From NCBI GenBank assembly GCA_000720535.1, contig JOAZ01000004.1, positions 62,001 through 126,000 of the forward strand: DNA of 64,000 nucleotides, written 5' to 3'. The notes beneath the pieces were generated by a model that had not been told where the DNA came from, ran no database searches, and saw nothing but the letters and a program-made list of their open reading frames with translations. This document shows, piece after piece, positions 63,299 through 64,000 of this stretch. The translations under genes and the position numbers were made by a program. The stretch comes from Streptomyces halstedii (lineage in GTDB: Bacteria > Actinomycetota > Actinomycetes > Streptomycetales > Streptomycetaceae). Numbering within the stretch: position 1 is the first letter of the stretch; each line of letters begins with the position of its first letter.

Positions 63299-63672
63299 GA
63301 ACGGCTCTGTTCGCTGGGCGGTACTCGGTCGTCCCACAGTTTTGGCACGCGCACCGCCCACAGGGAACGGATGTCCGCAATACGGTCACCAGGCTCACAC
63401 ACGGTGCACACCCGCGTACCGCCGCGGCGCCCGCCCGCGTTATGGGGACCCTACAGTCGCGGCGTCGCGGGGTCATGAGCGTGTATCAGGTGAATCTCCG
63501 CTCCCACCACCGTGACCAGCATCACGCCGACGGATGATTGCGCCGGGGTCTTTGTGCGAACCCCACCAACCCCTCACCGGCCGCTTTGTGGGCGGCTGAC
63601 GGTGATCGCGCGAGGCCGGGTCGGCTAACGTCGCCCTCAGTCCCCTGCCGACCCCTCACCCGCGGAGTCCCG
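63299..63672. other. Divergent intergenic region between the permease and bioY
   Basis: These 374 bases must hold promoters for both divergent genes. A TACAGT at 63452-63457 and a TAACGT at 63626-63631 could be -10 boxes on the plus strand. CTTTGTG occurs twice about 35 bases apart near 63550-63590. I found no clear biotin-regulator or arginine-regulator site, no hairpin and no RNA gene. Confidence 0.45.
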
Positions 63673-64000
63673 ATGAGTACTGCTGCCGCCCCCGTCCGCT
63701 CCGGAGCGGTCCTCGCCGACCTGCTGCCCGCCGCCCGGCACCGCTACGCGGTGGACACCGCGCTGATCGTCGGCGGCGCCGCCCTCACCGGCATCGCCGC
63801 CCAGATCGCCGTGCCCGTCCCCGGCTCCCCGGTCCCCGTCACCGGCCAGACCTTCGCGGCGCTGCTCATCGGTACCGCCCTCGGCGCCCGCCGCGGCTTC
63901 CTCTCCCTCGCCCTGTACGCGCTCGTCGGCATGGCCGGCATGCCGTGGTTCTCCGAGGGCAGCTCCGGCCCCGGCGGCGCCTCGTTCGGCTACGTCCTCG
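63673..64000 (+). CDS. bioY: Biotin transporter BioY (5' part, cut by window end)
   Basis: The visible 109 residues include the BioY signature PVPGSPVPVTGQTFAALLIGTALG and RRGFLSLALYALVGMAGMPWF, with three membrane segments so far. BioY is the substrate-binding S component of a biotin ECF transporter and can also work alone. The ATG at 63673 begins MSTAAAPVRSGAVLADLLP. Whether bioM/bioN follow is outside the window. Confidence 0.9.
   Translation, partial: MSTAAAPVRSGAVLADLLPAARHRYAVDTALIVGGAALTGIAAQIAVPVPGSPVPVTGQTFAALLIGTALGARRGFLSLALYALVGMAGMPWFSEGSSGPGGASFGYVL

Overview
The window is a high-GC chromosomal segment from a Streptomyces or very close relative. The evidence is strong third-position G/C bias, GTG and TTG starts, many 4-base start/stop overlaps, and typical Streptomyces families: SsbB, LAXTG thioester surface protein, mycothiol-type DsbA, SodF with a Nur box, and a sugar ABC importer without its own ATPase. 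From memory, the gene order resembles the S. coelicolor region between ssbB and sodF; this was not checked. No tRNA, rRNA, CRISPR array, insertion sequence or prophage was seen. This looks like core chromosome.

Layout. 1-7.7 kb (+): the end of one gene and a YfjP/dynamin-like GTPase, SsbB, a sortase-anchored thioester protein behind a long palindrome, the ribosome-associated ABC-F ATPase EttA, a thioesterase and an unknown protein. 7.8-14.8 kb (-): a MacB/FtsX-type exporter of one ATPase, which has an AbrB-like tail, and two large permeases. 15-26.6 kb (-): a signalling cluster running GlnX membrane protein, GlnH glutamate-type binding protein, helical unknown, PknG-like kinase, PP2C phosphatase, VWA protein, zinc-ribbon/FHA protein and truncated haemoglobin. 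27-33.7 kb (-): a ROK repressor with a palindromic operator, then a sugar-binding lipoprotein, two permeases, a GH4 glycosidase and a BadF/NagK-type kinase. 33.9-41.1 kb: MscS channel, HNH nuclease, repeat-rich small ORF and MalQ, small membrane protein, LysR regulator, allantoicase. 41.2-43 kb (-): a small WXG/type VII-like cassette. 43.2-54.4 kb (-): two paralogous aminopeptidases N flanking Asd, a secreted subtilase and an AbiEi-like protein. 54.6-64 kb: DsbA-like protein, SodF, amidotransferase, GNAT, Gly-rich protein, a divergent MFS/ArsR pair, a Vat-like acetyltransferase, an APC permease and the start of BioY.

The most interesting system is the 15-26.6 kb cluster. It joins the mycobacterial amino-acid sensing module (GlnX-GlnH-PknG) to the VWA + PP2C + kinase set known from TerY-P triads, plus an FHA protein. 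The kinase, phosphatase and FHA protein all begin with tandem zinc ribbons, which suggests one physical complex. Other leads are the AbrB-like tail on an exporter ATPase, the 27-base palindrome before the thioester adhesin, a tandem duplication of the glnH 3' end, the ROK regulon and the type VII-like cassette. All functions are inferred by reading the translations; no database search was possible.
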